Assembly (NCBI GenBank): GCA_002869845.2
Contig: NEWS02000004.1
Span: 482,378-538,450 of the forward strand
Length of the DNA: 56,073 nt
Reading direction: 5' to 3'
From: Nitrospira sp. CG24B
GTDB lineage: Bacteria; Nitrospirota; Nitrospiria; Nitrospirales; Nitrospiraceae
The notes under the pieces were generated by a model, which was not told the origin of the DNA, ran no database searches, and worked only from the letters and a program-made list of their open reading frames with translations. Both the position numbers and the translations under genes were made by a program. Shown here piece after piece: positions 25,739-35,364 of the stretch. Within the stretch, counting starts at the first letter, position 1; every line of letters begins with the position of its first letter.

Positions 25739-28700
25739 TGCAGAGAGAGCTTGGAATAGGGCAAGAGGATCGAGTGGGTCATCCAAAGATTTTATTAGTA
25801 CAATTGGAATTTAGCACGTGGGCACAGGCAAAAGCATGGTCCTATCTTGGTAACTTTGCGGTTGAGGATGGCCTCCGGGCCAATGGGTGCGACTGTGTGA
25901 CGCTTCCGGCATTTTCAGATGTTCCCGATAGTTCACCGTTGTCCTGGCTTCATCATGCGAAACAACTGTTGGCTGGCCAACGCTTTGACCAGGTCTGGGT
26001 ATGGCTGGTTCACAATCGATACTCGGATGCGTTTCTTGAATGGATTGCCGAGTTGGCACCGGTGCGGGTCGGCCTGATCATGGAGTCCTTGGAGTACAGC
26101 GAAGAAGACAGTCGCCGCTGGCCACACCTACGAGATCGCGCCGCTTTTGTCAAAGGTCAGATTCGGCATATGACGCATGTATTGGCAGCGGATGAGCGCG
26201 ATGCGGACATGTTCAATCAATCAGGCCTGGTTCAGGCTTTATTCTGGCCATCAGCAGTGCCGTCGCGATTCATAACAGAGACTATCGAGCATCCGTCGCG
26301 CCGTGAGGTAGCGTTTTATGGAGAACTCTATGGAGAGCGGAAGGCGTGGTTGGCGATGCCCGGGTTGAAGGACTTGCTGATCCATCCACCGTCCGCAGAA
26401 GCGGCGACAGAGTTTCCCCAGCTCTTCAATACATTGCATCAGCAGATGGCTGAACGGCTCCAGTCAGGGTGGCGGCCTAACCCGGCTGCACTCACGGAGT
26501 ATGTGGAGCTTTGGCGCCGCTTGCGCGAGGTCATCTTCGCCAACTGGTTGGCCAGCCTGAAGACTTGGAGTGCCATTGTCAATCTTCCTAGCTTGTTTCA
26601 ATCCTATGCAGGACGTGTCGTGGAAGCCATGGCCGCGGGTCGTCCCGTGATCTCCTGGGAGATTCCCAATCGGCCTCGTACGCATCAGCTGTTCAAGGAT
26701 GGTCGCGACATTCTGCTTTACCCTAGGGATCGTCCCGCTGGTTTGAAGGAACATGTGGAACGGATTTCACATGATGTTACCCGCGCGAGGGACATTGCCA
26801 CGGCTGCTCGCGCAGTACTGCTCCAATCTCATACGGCAGAAGCTCGCGCACGGCAGTGGTTGGATTGGATTATGACCGGGCAGTCGACCCGCACTTGTAA
26901 GGAACCAGCGGAAGGGCCGGCAGTTCTGCAGACAGGCTCGTCTCGGCAGGTGGTTCAGCTGACCACCAATGTATCTCGCCAGGAGGTTCAGGCCTCGACG
27001 ACGGTCTTCGTGCTAACGGTGGATGATCCTGTGTTGGAAGCTTGCCTGGAGGCTTTGTACAAACAGGAAGGGCTACCTTTCAAGCTGGATATCATCAGAA
27101 ACGTTTATCCCTTCAGTGCCGCGGCACAACGGATGATCACCGATTGTGCAACCGAATTCTTTCTCCAGGTCGATGAGGACATGATTCTCCATCCGAATGC
27201 AGTGATGACGATGGAAGCCACGATCAGGCAGGCGCCGGATGATGTGGGGATGATCTGTTTCCATTTGTTCGACGAGGATCGTGGTGTGCCGATCCAAGGG
27301 GTAAAAATCTATCGAACGGCGCTCATGAAGTCGCTGGTGTTTCAAGATGTCAAAGCCAGCGAGATGGATCTTCTGGAGCAGATGGGCCATCACGGCATCA
27401 AATGGATCCTCCATCCTGACGTCAAGGGCCGCCATGGCACGTCCTATACGGTCGAAACCATCTATCGTCGTTACAAGACCATGTACGAGAAGGATATTCG
27501 GCAATGGAACGTCCTGACGCCCGATATCTGCCGCAAGGCGGACTCATTTCGCCAAACAGGCGATCCGCTCCAGCTTTTTGCGTTGTTGGGCGCGGCGCAC
27601 GGTATCATTAACGCCCCCCTAGCAGCCGACAGCGAGAAGGACGCCCGTCTCTACAACCTTGTGGAACTTGATGTGTTCAGGCGGTTGCTTCTAGGGAATC
27701 CACCGGTGCCTCAATCCTATACCGCAGGGAGGCAAGCGCCGCCACCAACGCATGAGCCGATCCCGTTTGAGCATGTGCAGTGGAAGCCGGAGGGTGATCA
27801 GAATCCGGCGCGCATGATTGTGGACTGTGCCACGAAGCAGGAGAACGGAGATCGAACCAAATCAGTACTGATTGTGACACCGCATTTCTGGCCATCGGTC
27901 GGAGGTGTGGAGCGTGTCGCGGAAGAGCTTGGAGTCGGATTGTTGGGTTACGGGTACCACGTCGATATTGCCACCTATCCAAATCCCACGCGTCACCTCA
28001 CGACGCACAGGGGACTCTCGATCATTACCCTGTCTCCTCATGATCGTCAAGAAGGGACGGTTCACGTCTGTGCTCTGGAAGTGGAGCGGCTCATCAGTTC
28101 AGGAGAATATGACACCTGTGTGATGTTGGGCGCACCGGTCAATGGTCTGTTCTATGGAGCGATGACAGGATTGTTATCAAATAAGACCCGACTGATCTTT
28201 CAGCCGACGATGAATAAAGAAATCTGCGAACTGTTGTCATCCAGCATGAGTCACGCCAAACACCTTGTGGTTCGACTCGCGGCTTGTGCCCATCACCTCG
28301 TGGTGTTGTCGGAGCAAGGCTGCGATGCCTCCTTCTTCGGGCAATATGGTCTCAAGACGACCTATTTGCCTAACGGCATCCCGGCCCAGCAGTCCCACAC
28401 AGAGTTTCGCAAAGAGTACGGAATCTCATCTGACGCATTTCTCATCCTTCATATTGCAAACCTCTACCCGGTTAAAAATCACCTGGGTTTGCTCGATGTG
28501 TTTGCGTCTGTCCCGCAAGGCGCGAAACTCGTTTTGGTCGGCCACCTGACAGATAACGCGGAGTATATCGCCCAAGTTCGGCGGGTCCTGGCAAGCAGGT
28601 CGGAGGTGCTCTATATTCCAGGACTTTCATCCGAGGGCGTCGCCGCAGCCATGCGAGCGGCGGATGTCCTGGTGGTGCCCTCGCATGCGGAGGCTTCTCC

Positions 28701-31700
28701 GCTGTGCATCCTTGAAGCGATGAGCCATCGATTGCCGTGGATGGCGACGCCCGAATGCGACGCCGCGCATGAACAAGCCGGCGGCGTGGTGATTCCATTA
28801 GTCGACTTCCGACGGGCTGTCAAACTGCTGATGCGAGAACCGGCATTGCGCCGAACACTCGGTGAAACGGGCTATGCGCACTGGGAAGCCTGCCGTCAAT
28901 GGTCTGCGGTGTTGGAGGGATGGATAGAACTGATCAAAACGGGTCGCTTGACCAGATCATATATGATGCCACCAGACTTGGTTGAGCGTACGACTGCGCA
29001 ACGACAGGCATTCGCGACACAATTAGGTCGCGCCGAGCCAGAATTCGGCGGGATGACATCCGTCGGCAGCAAGCTGTCGATATGCGACGTGGCAAAACAG
29101 ACCTATGGAGGGGGCATGAGCTCAGAAGCGTTTTACGTGAACCTGTTTGTCAATGCTCCGGCGTGGTCTACACCCCATCCGAACGCCGACGAAGCGGCAC
29201 GGTGGAGCAAGATCGCGGCCTTCCTGGAGTACATCCTTCGCCGCGTCCGCCAGCAGGAGCCGAACAAGCGGCTGAGAATATTGGACATCGGCTGTGGGCG
29301 TGGCTGGCTGACTAATCTCGCCACAATGTACGGGACCTGTGAAGGCGTCGAGCCGGTTGCCGGCGTCGTCGAGCATGCGCGCAAGCTGTTCCCTCACCTC
29401 AGGTTTGAAGCGGGCATGGCGGATCATGTCTTGACCCGTTCAGATTTTGCTCCCTATGACGTGGTGCTTACGTCTGAAGTCATCGAGCATGTCCCGCATG
29501 GGCAAAAGGAAAAGTTTCTGGCGCAGCTAGCCCAGCTTCTCAAGCCTGAGGGCTATCTCATTCTCACGACTCCGCGAGGCGAAATGTGGGAACAGTGGAA
29601 GACGATTGCGCCGCCGAATCAGCCGGTTGAAGACTGGGTTACCGAAGAGCAACTACGCACATTGCTGACAGGAGAGGGGTTCACAGAATTGGGGCTTGAG
29701 CGCATTCATGTTGAAGTCCCGAATCTTCGGTACATACCGGCTCCGACCCCGACCGATGTACGTTCCATGAATCTGATCCCGATCTATCAAGTGTGGGCCT
29801 GCCAGCGGATCGCCGGCTCAGCGCCCATTCCTTTTACACGAGTTCCGAAAGTGTCCGTCATCGTGCCGACATACAACCGACCGGAGCGTCTGAGGGCAGC
29901 GCTCGCCAGTCTGGCTGCGCAAACATATCAGGACTTCGAAGTGATCGTGGTAAACGACGCCGGCTGCGAGGTGGAGTCCATCATCGCCACTTGTGCTGAC
30001 CGATCTCGGATCACGACTATCTCTCATGATCGGAACCGTGGGTTGGCCGCAGCGCGCAACAGCGGACTGCGCGTGGCGAAGGGCACGTACGTGGCCTATC
30101 TTGATGATGATGATCGGTATCTTCCGAATCATCTGGAAACACTGGTTGCGTATCTCGATCGCCACGAATGCCGTATCGCCTACACCGATGCATGGCGCGT
30201 GCATGAACGACAGATCGACGGCCAGTATGTCGAGACTGCGCGAGACGTGCCGTACTCGAACGAATTTAGTCCAGCCGATCTCCTGATCAGCAACTATTTT
30301 CCCGTGTTGTGCGTCATGCATGCGCGGCAATGTTTAGACGAGGTGGGGCTCTTCGATGAATCGCTTTTTGCACACGAGGATTGGGATCTCTGGATCAGAA
30401 TGGCGACCCGGTTTTCGTTTAAGCACCTGCCTGTGACGACGGCAGAGTTCACCTGGCGAAGTGACGGCTCGTCCATGACAAGCGGAACCAGGGATGCCTA
30501 TTGGCGTACAACCGAGATTATCTATCGCAAGTATGCGCCCTACGCAGAGCTCATTACCGGTGTGCGGGAGGGCCAGCAGCGGCATCTCCAAAAGTTCCAG
30601 GCCGAAGCGTCCGCGAAGGCCTACGTCTGTTCGGTAATCGTTCCCGTATGGAACTGCTGTGAGTTGACTCGTCAATGTTTGGCGGCTCTAGTCAAGACGA
30701 CCGAGGGAATTTCATGGGAACTGATCGTCGTCGACAACCACTCGACCGATGATACGGCTTCCTTCCTCTCTAGCCTTGCTGGCGACGTTCAAATAATCAG
30801 CAATCAGGAAAATCTTGGATTTGCGAGAGCCTGCAATCAAGGAGCGCGAGCAGCCCGCGGTAAGTATCTGGTGTTTCTGAACAACGATACGATTCCGCAA
30901 TCGCAGTGGCTCAATCCGTTGGTGAGCGAGGTTGATGAGCACTCGGACGTCGGGATTGTGGGTAGCAAGTTACTGTTTGCCGATGGGTCCGTTCAGCATG
31001 CCGGGGTGGTCTTCATGCGGTCCATAGTGAGCCCCTATCACATCTACCGATCAGCTCCGAGTTCTGAGCCTGGCGTCAATCAACGGCGCGCGCTTCAGGC
31101 AGTCACTGCGGCCTGTATGCTGATTCGGCGAGAGATTTTTGAGGAGGTGCAAGGATTCGACGAAGCCTTCATCAATGGATATGAAGATGTAGACCTTTGC
31201 TTGAAGGTTCGAAAGAAAGGTTACCAGGTGATCTACCAGCCACGGAGCGTCGTCTATCACTTGGAAAGCCAGACTTCTGGTCGAAAGGAGCACGAGAAAC
31301 AGAACAGCCGACTGCTCCTAGAAAAATGGGGTACCCATTGGTGGCTGGGGGATGAAGATCTTCACTATTACCAGGATGGGTTCAAATTAGTAAGCGGAGT
31401 TCAAGATGTCAAATTCGCGACGCAATTGAAGCCTATGACTGATGTCTATGATCGTGCTTCCTGGGCACATATCGCGGCGGCGCAAGCGGCTGCATTGAAG
31501 CAGGATTGGGCGGCTGTCAGACGTGAGCTGCAGTTGGTGGACCATTGGCCGGATGACCGATTTGTGTTGTCCTGGGGGGCAATGGTGGCCGAGCGTCTCC
31601 AGGAGCCGGTTAGCCGTACCAAGTTTCTCTCGCGCTATGTGGCGTTGGTCGATGCGCCGGTTGAGCGGGTTGCGCTGATCCGAGCCTTGCTGGAACAGAA

Positions 31701-32241
31701 GGATTTGGTGGGGGCAGAGGAACAGCTCCGGGTCTTACTCGCGTCTTCCCCGAGTCATGCAGAAGGACTGTTGCTGAGAGGCATTCTGTGCATGCAGCGG
31801 GAACAGTACGAGCAAGCGGAGACGGCCTTTGGTTCGGCAATGCGAGAGGGAGCCGATCGCAAGAAATGTCTCATGGGAATGGGAATGGCTGCAATGGGAC
31901 GGGCCTACACACAGGGAGCCTGGGAGCATTTTCTACACGTGTTAGAGGAGTATCCAGACGATGCCGAAGCCATTCATTGGCTCGTACGCGCCGGTACGGC
32001 ACAAAACCGCTGGGATGAGCTGAGCCGGCATTTGTGCAAGTATTTAGTGCGCAATCCGGCCGACTTGGCGATCCGTTTTGCACTGGCGGGTGCGTTGGTT
32101 CGAGGAGAGCAAATCGAGGCGGCAAGTCTGGAATACGAAACGCTTCGTGCGCTCGCACCGACGTTCGATGGTTTGAACGAACTTGGTCAAGCCATCGCAA
32201 GAAAACAAGCCGTCTCCACACTGGAAGCCGCGCACTCTTGA
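25738..32241 (+). CDS. Giant multi-domain glycosyltransferase/methyltransferase (2167 residues)
   Basis: One polypeptide carries six enzyme-like modules and a repeat domain. In order: a CgeB-type GT-B domain (about 10-385, EAMAAGRPVISWE); a GT-A-like domain (about 415-690, DED at 479-481); a GT4 domain (about 708-1080, EX7E pair at 985 and 993); a SAM methyltransferase (about 1130-1340, DIGCGRG at 1183-1189); a GT2 domain (1372-1610, DDDD near 1456-1459); a second GT2 domain (1632-1890, NND near 1715-1717); and TPR-like helices (1905-2160). It starts one base inside the upstream stop codon. Its place before fliC suggests stepwise glycan building on flagellin. The GT-A-like domain is the least certain module. 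Confidence 0.93.
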   Translation: MQRELGIGQEDRVGHPKILLVQLEFSTWAQAKAWSYLGNFAVEDGLRANGCDCVTLPAFSDVPDSSPLSWLHHAKQLLAGQRFDQVWVWLVHNRYSDAFLEWIAELAPVRVGLIMESLEYSEEDSRRWPHLRDRAAFVKGQIRHMTHVLAADERDADMFNQSGLVQALFWPSAVPSRFITETIEHPSRREVAFYGELYGERKAWLAMPGLKDLLIHPPSAEAATEFPQLFNTLHQQMAERLQSGWRPNPAALTEYVELWRRLREVIFANWLASLKTWSAIVNLPSLFQSYAGRVVEAMAAGRPVISWEIPNRPRTHQLFKDGRDILLYPRDRPAGLKEHVERISHDVTRARDIATAARAVLLQSHTAEARARQWLDWIMTGQSTRTCKEPAEGPAVLQTGSSRQVVQLTTNVSRQEVQASTTVFVLTVDDPVLEACLEALYKQEGLPFKLDIIRNVYPFSAAAQRMITDCATEFFLQVDEDMILHPNAVMTMEATIRQAPDDVGMICFHLFDEDRGVPIQGVKIYRTALMKSLVFQDVKASEMDLLEQMGHHGIKWILHPDVKGRHGTSYTVETIYRRYKTMYEKDIRQWNVLTPDICRKADSFRQTGDPLQLFALLGAAHGIINAPLAADSEKDARLYNLVELDVFRRLLLGNPPVPQSYTAGRQAPPPTHEPIPFEHVQWKPEGDQNPARMIVDCATKQENGDRTKSVLIVTPHFWPSVGGVERVAEELGVGLLGYGYHVDIATYPNPTRHLTTHRGLSIITLSPHDRQEGTVHVCALEVERLISSGEYDTCVMLGAPVNGLFYGAMTGLLSNKTRLIFQPTMNKEICELLSSSMSHAKHLVVRLAACAHHLVVLSEQGCDASFFGQYGLKTTYLPNGIPAQQSHTEFRKEYGISSDAFLILHIANLYPVKNHLGLLDVFASVPQGAKLVLVGHLTDNAEYIAQVRRVLASRSEVLYIPGLSSEGVAAAMRAADVLVVPSHAEASPLCILEAMSHRLPWMATPECDAAHEQAGGVVIPLVDFRRAVKLLMREPALRRTLGETGYAHWEACRQWSAVLEGWIELIKTGRLTRSYMMPPDLVERTTAQRQAFATQLGRAEPEFGGMTSVGSKLSICDVAKQTYGGGMSSEAFYVNLFVNAPAWSTPHPNADEAARWSKIAAFLEYILRRVRQQEPNKRLRILDIGCGRGWLTNLATMYGTCEGVEPVAGVVEHARKLFPHLRFEAGMADHVLTRSDFAPYDVVLTSEVIEHVPHGQKEKFLAQLAQLLKPEGYLILTTPRGEMWEQWKTIAPPNQPVEDWVTEEQLRTLLTGEGFTELGLERIHVEVPNLRYIPAPTPTDVRSMNLIPIYQVWACQRIAGSAPIPFTRVPKVSVIVPTYNRPERLRAALASLAAQTYQDFEVIVVNDAGCEVESIIATCADRSRITTISHDRNRGLAAARNSGLRVAKGTYVAYLDDDDRYLPNHLETLVAYLDRHECRIAYTDAWRVHERQIDGQYVETARDVPYSNEFSPADLLISNYFPVLCVMHARQCLDEVGLFDESLFAHEDWDLWIRMATRFSFKHLPVTTAEFTWRSDGSSMTSGTRDAYWRTTEIIYRKYAPYAELITGVREGQQRHLQKFQAEASAKAYVCSVIVPVWNCCELTRQCLAALVKTTEGISWELIVVDNHSTDDTASFLSSLAGDVQIISNQENLGFARACNQGARAARGKYLVFLNNDTIPQSQWLNPLVSEVDEHSDVGIVGSKLLFADGSVQHAGVVFMRSIVSPYHIYRSAPSSEPGVNQRRALQAVTAACMLIRREIFEEVQGFDEAFINGYEDVDLCLKVRKKGYQVIYQPRSVVYHLESQTSGRKEHEKQNSRLLLEKWGTHWWLGDEDLHYYQDGFKLVSGVQDVKFATQLKPMTDVYDRASWAHIAAAQAAALKQDWAAVRRELQLVDHWPDDRFVLSWGAMVAERLQEPVSRTKFLSRYVALVDAPVERVALIRALLEQKDLVGAEEQLRVLLASSPSHAEGLLLRGILCMQREQYEQAETAFGSAMREGADRKKCLMGMGMAAMGRAYTQGAWEHFLHVLEEYPDDAEAIHWLVRAGTAQNRWDELSRHLCKYLVRNPADLAIRFALAGALVRGEQIEAASLEYETLRALAPTFDGLNELGQAIARKQAVSTLEAAHS

Positions 32242-32316
32242 ATAGACTCAGCGTGCCGTGCGTGCTGAACCCGAAGCGTTCTCCACTGGCTTAGGGCGAA
32301 TAGAAGGTCAAAAGGA

Positions 32317-33492
32317 ATGCCACGTGCACTTGTCATACAACTGGCCCGATTGGGAGATCTGGTGCAATCGCTGCCGGCCATTACGCAGCTCCGCGTCCGT
32401 CATCCCGAGACGCAATTGGATCTGCTCTGTCCGTCTCATCTTGCTGAGGTGGGACGTCTGCTGCCTGGCATTGAGAAGGTCCTTGAGTGGGATGGAGCAG
32501 CCTGGCAGCGCCGGGCAATGGCCGCCCAGCAGGACTTACGCGCGGAGCATCTCGTTGAGGTTGAAACAATGTTGATGGCGTTGGCGCCGGACCGGTACGA
32601 CTGTGCCTATGTCCTCAATCAACATCGTCGGGCGCTGGTGGCCGGCTCCTTACTGGCTCGAGAGGTGAAAGGACCATTGCTGCATGGGCCGCTCGGCGAG
32701 ACGCTGACACCCTGGGCTGCCTACGTACGTGATGTGGCGCAGCGGCGTCTAGGGCAACGTGTGCACTTGGCTGATGCCTTCTGCGGGCTCTGTGGAGTTT
32801 CTCCGCCTGGGCATATCACTCTCCTCGATCCTCCCGCGGTCCGATTGCCTGAGGATTTGGAACCGATCGGCAAACATGGTGATCCATGGATTGCGCTTAT
32901 TGTCGGAGCAGGAGAGACCGAGCGGTGTGTGCCCACGGAGGTCTGGCGCCGGTGGATCACCTCATTTCTTGCGTCCATGCCGCAGGGACGTGTCGTACTT
33001 GTCGGAACAGAGGGTGAACGAGCCGCAGAGATTCAATCGCTGCTGCCTTCATCGGCTCTGGGTCGGATTTGGGACACGACAGGTCGCACGTCGCTGTCGC
33101 AGCTTGCAGCCATTCTCGTTCGCTGCCATCAAGTCGTCGGTTCGGATACAGGTCCCCTGCATCTCGCTGCGGCGCTCGGCAGGCCGGTGATCGGTTGGTA
33201 TTTTGCGCGGGCACGGGTCCATGAAACGGGACCGTATGGAACGAACCATTGGGTGTGGCAAGCAGAGCAGGGAGATGTGGACGAACGGGGGGTGCTCGCG
33301 CCATGCCAATGGCCGGTCGATGAGACCATCTCGCTTTTGTCTCATCAAGTTCCCACATCCACAGAGAATTGGTCGCTGTGGGCAAGCCACCGGGATGAGT
33401 TGGGAGCCTACTACGTTGAGGTAGGGCATGAAGCGATCGCGCCGCTTCAGCGAACGAAGATCTGGCAGGAACTACAGCCGTCTCCGGTGTGA
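32317..33492 (+). CDS. GT9 (heptosyltransferase-like) glycosyltransferase
   Basis: The 391-residue protein has the GT-B fold of the GT9 family: ALVIQLARLGDLVQSLPAI at the N terminus and the donor-site segment GSDTGPLHLAAALGRPVIG at about residues 270-288. GT9 enzymes usually transfer ADP-heptose to LPS core. Here the location between other transferases and fliC makes a flagellar glycan a likelier acceptor. It follows the giant gene by 75 bases. A second GT9 protein lies two genes downstream. Confidence 0.9.
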   Translation: MPRALVIQLARLGDLVQSLPAITQLRVRHPETQLDLLCPSHLAEVGRLLPGIEKVLEWDGAAWQRRAMAAQQDLRAEHLVEVETMLMALAPDRYDCAYVLNQHRRALVAGSLLAREVKGPLLHGPLGETLTPWAAYVRDVAQRRLGQRVHLADAFCGLCGVSPPGHITLLDPPAVRLPEDLEPIGKHGDPWIALIVGAGETERCVPTEVWRRWITSFLASMPQGRVVLVGTEGERAAEIQSLLPSSALGRIWDTTGRTSLSQLAAILVRCHQVVGSDTGPLHLAAALGRPVIGWYFARARVHETGPYGTNHWVWQAEQGDVDERGVLAPCQWPVDETISLLSHQVPTSTENWSLWASHRDELGAYYVEVGHEAIAPLQRTKIWQELQPSPV

Positions 33493-33504
33493 CAAGAGGT
33501 TTCG

Positions 33505-35322
33505 GTGGAGTATCTGAATCAAAACATAGAACGCCTACATCACTCCTCTTCGGCTCTTATTCGTGCTGTGAAGGAAAGTTCTGGTGGGGTACTTGCGGTT
33601 GTTCCCTCTCGCGAAGGCTCTCCTTCGGTCATGCACCAAGGGCAATGGGTCCATAGCGCGTACGATCCCAAGAAAGAAGCCAGATCCTGGGCTGAACAAC
33701 AAGTCAAGAAATGGAAAACCGGAGAGTTGGGCGTTGTTCTGGGCGTCGGGCTGCTCTATCACGTGGAGGCCCTGGCGTTTGTGAAGCCCCACGATTCGCG
33801 CCTAGCCGTCGTGGTCCCTGATGTTGCGGTCTTCAAAGATGCGCTTGGCGCTCGCGCTCTTGGAGCATGGCTCAATACGGTTCAGTGGATCATCGGCACC
33901 CCGGAGGAAATGGCCGAGCAGCTGGCGTCACAATCGGCACCCCTTCGGTTCTTTACATACGGGCCGGCCGCGCGGCTGCATGCCGAAGCGCATCAACGGC
34001 TTGAGACGGACCTCCGCCGACTCGTGGCCAGCAAAGCAGGAGGGCAGCTGCATGTTGCAGTAGTCGGCCCGATCTATGGGGGATCCTTACCGATTGCTCG
34101 GTATGTCGTGTCGGCGTTGAACGAGCTGGGGCATCGGGTCAGCTGGCTTGACCACAGTGCTCATCACACGAGCTACGAGGCCTTTGGATCCTTCCGTGAG
34201 GATCGGCATCGACTGACTGTGCAGAGCCGCTTTGCCGACGTGCTGAGTCTGAGCACGATCGCCCACATTGCAGAAGATCCCCCGGACCTCGTTCTAGCCA
34301 TCGCGCAGGCTCCGTTGACGTTGGCGGTCTTACAGCATCTGCGGAAGAAGAAGTTTCCGACAGCGATGTGGTTCGTGGAAAACTATCGACATCTCACCTA
34401 CTGGCAGCAACTAGCGGGGGGGTATGACTACTGGTTCGTCATTCAACAATCCGAATGTATCGAGGCATTGAAACGCGCCGGGGCGGCTCACGTTCATTAC
34501 CTTCCCATGGCGGCGGACCCCAGTGTCCATCATCCCTTGGTTCTAACATCCGCCGAGCAACAGGAATATGGCGCTGATGTGTCATTTGTCGGAGCAGGGT
34601 ATGCGAATCGACGGACTCTGTTGCCGCAGTGGCTCTCTCCTGAGTGGACCTTCAAGCTATGGGGGAATGAATGGGATGGAGTCAGCGACCTTTCCAGAGT
34701 CCTCCAACGGAACGGCGCCCGTATCGACACAGAGACGTGCATGAAGGTGTTTAATGCGACAGCTGTGAATCTGAACCCTCATTCCTCTTCCGGCATGGGC
34801 TTGGATCCTTATCCAGATTTCGTCAATCCTCGCACCTTTGAGCTGGCCGCGTGCGGAGCGTTTCAACTGGTGGATGAGAGAACGCTCCTTACCGATCTCT
34901 TTACGTCCGAGGAAGTCGTGCGTTTTCGTCAAGCTGAAGAGGTCCCACGGTTGATCCGGACATGGCTCAAGGAATCGCCAGATCGACGAGCTTCTGCCGA
35001 GGCTTCACGCCGGCGTGTCTTGCGAGACCATACCTATCGGCACCGTCTGCAAGAGCTCCTGGCTGTCGTCGGTATGCGTCAGCCAGATCGAATCGGCTCG
35101 ATCTTGCGAGGGGATCGATCGACGACAGTACTGAAGGAACGCGCTGCTACGATGCCTGAACTCATCCCGTTACTCAGCAAATTTCCGCCCGGCCAACGAG
35201 TCGAGCTGAAAGATCTTGCCGAAGATATTCGAACACGAGCACCGGGTCGCCAGCTTGCCCGCGAAGAGTTGCTGGTGTTGATGCTCGACTGTTATCGAGC
35301 TGAAAAAAGAGACTTGGTATGA
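33505..35322 (+). CDS. CgeB-type glycosyltransferase with Maf-like N-terminal region
   Basis: The 605-residue protein has a C-terminal CgeB-like GT-B half (from about residue 180, with VAVVGPIYGGSLPIARYVV and VNPRTFELAACGAFQLVDER). The N-terminal 170 residues contain LGVVLGVGLLYHVEALAF, reminiscent of Maf/DUF115 flagellin-modification proteins, though too weak for certainty. The tail (from about 540) is helical. Translation starts at a GTG after AAGAGGT, 12 bases after the GT9 gene. CgeB homologues glycosylate spore or surface proteins; position suggests flagellin. Confidence 0.82.
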   Translation: MEYLNQNIERLHHSSSALIRAVKESSGGVLAVVPSREGSPSVMHQGQWVHSAYDPKKEARSWAEQQVKKWKTGELGVVLGVGLLYHVEALAFVKPHDSRLAVVVPDVAVFKDALGARALGAWLNTVQWIIGTPEEMAEQLASQSAPLRFFTYGPAARLHAEAHQRLETDLRRLVASKAGGQLHVAVVGPIYGGSLPIARYVVSALNELGHRVSWLDHSAHHTSYEAFGSFREDRHRLTVQSRFADVLSLSTIAHIAEDPPDLVLAIAQAPLTLAVLQHLRKKKFPTAMWFVENYRHLTYWQQLAGGYDYWFVIQQSECIEALKRAGAAHVHYLPMAADPSVHHPLVLTSAEQQEYGADVSFVGAGYANRRTLLPQWLSPEWTFKLWGNEWDGVSDLSRVLQRNGARIDTETCMKVFNATAVNLNPHSSSGMGLDPYPDFVNPRTFELAACGAFQLVDERTLLTDLFTSEEVVRFRQAEEVPRLIRTWLKESPDRRASAEASRRRVLRDHTYRHRLQELLAVVGMRQPDRIGSILRGDRSTTVLKERAATMPELIPLLSKFPPGQRVELKDLAEDIRTRAPGRQLAREELLVLMLDCYRAEKRDLV

Positions 35323-35364
35323 AGATATCAGGAGCTAAATACAGAAGGTGATGACTGACAGGTC

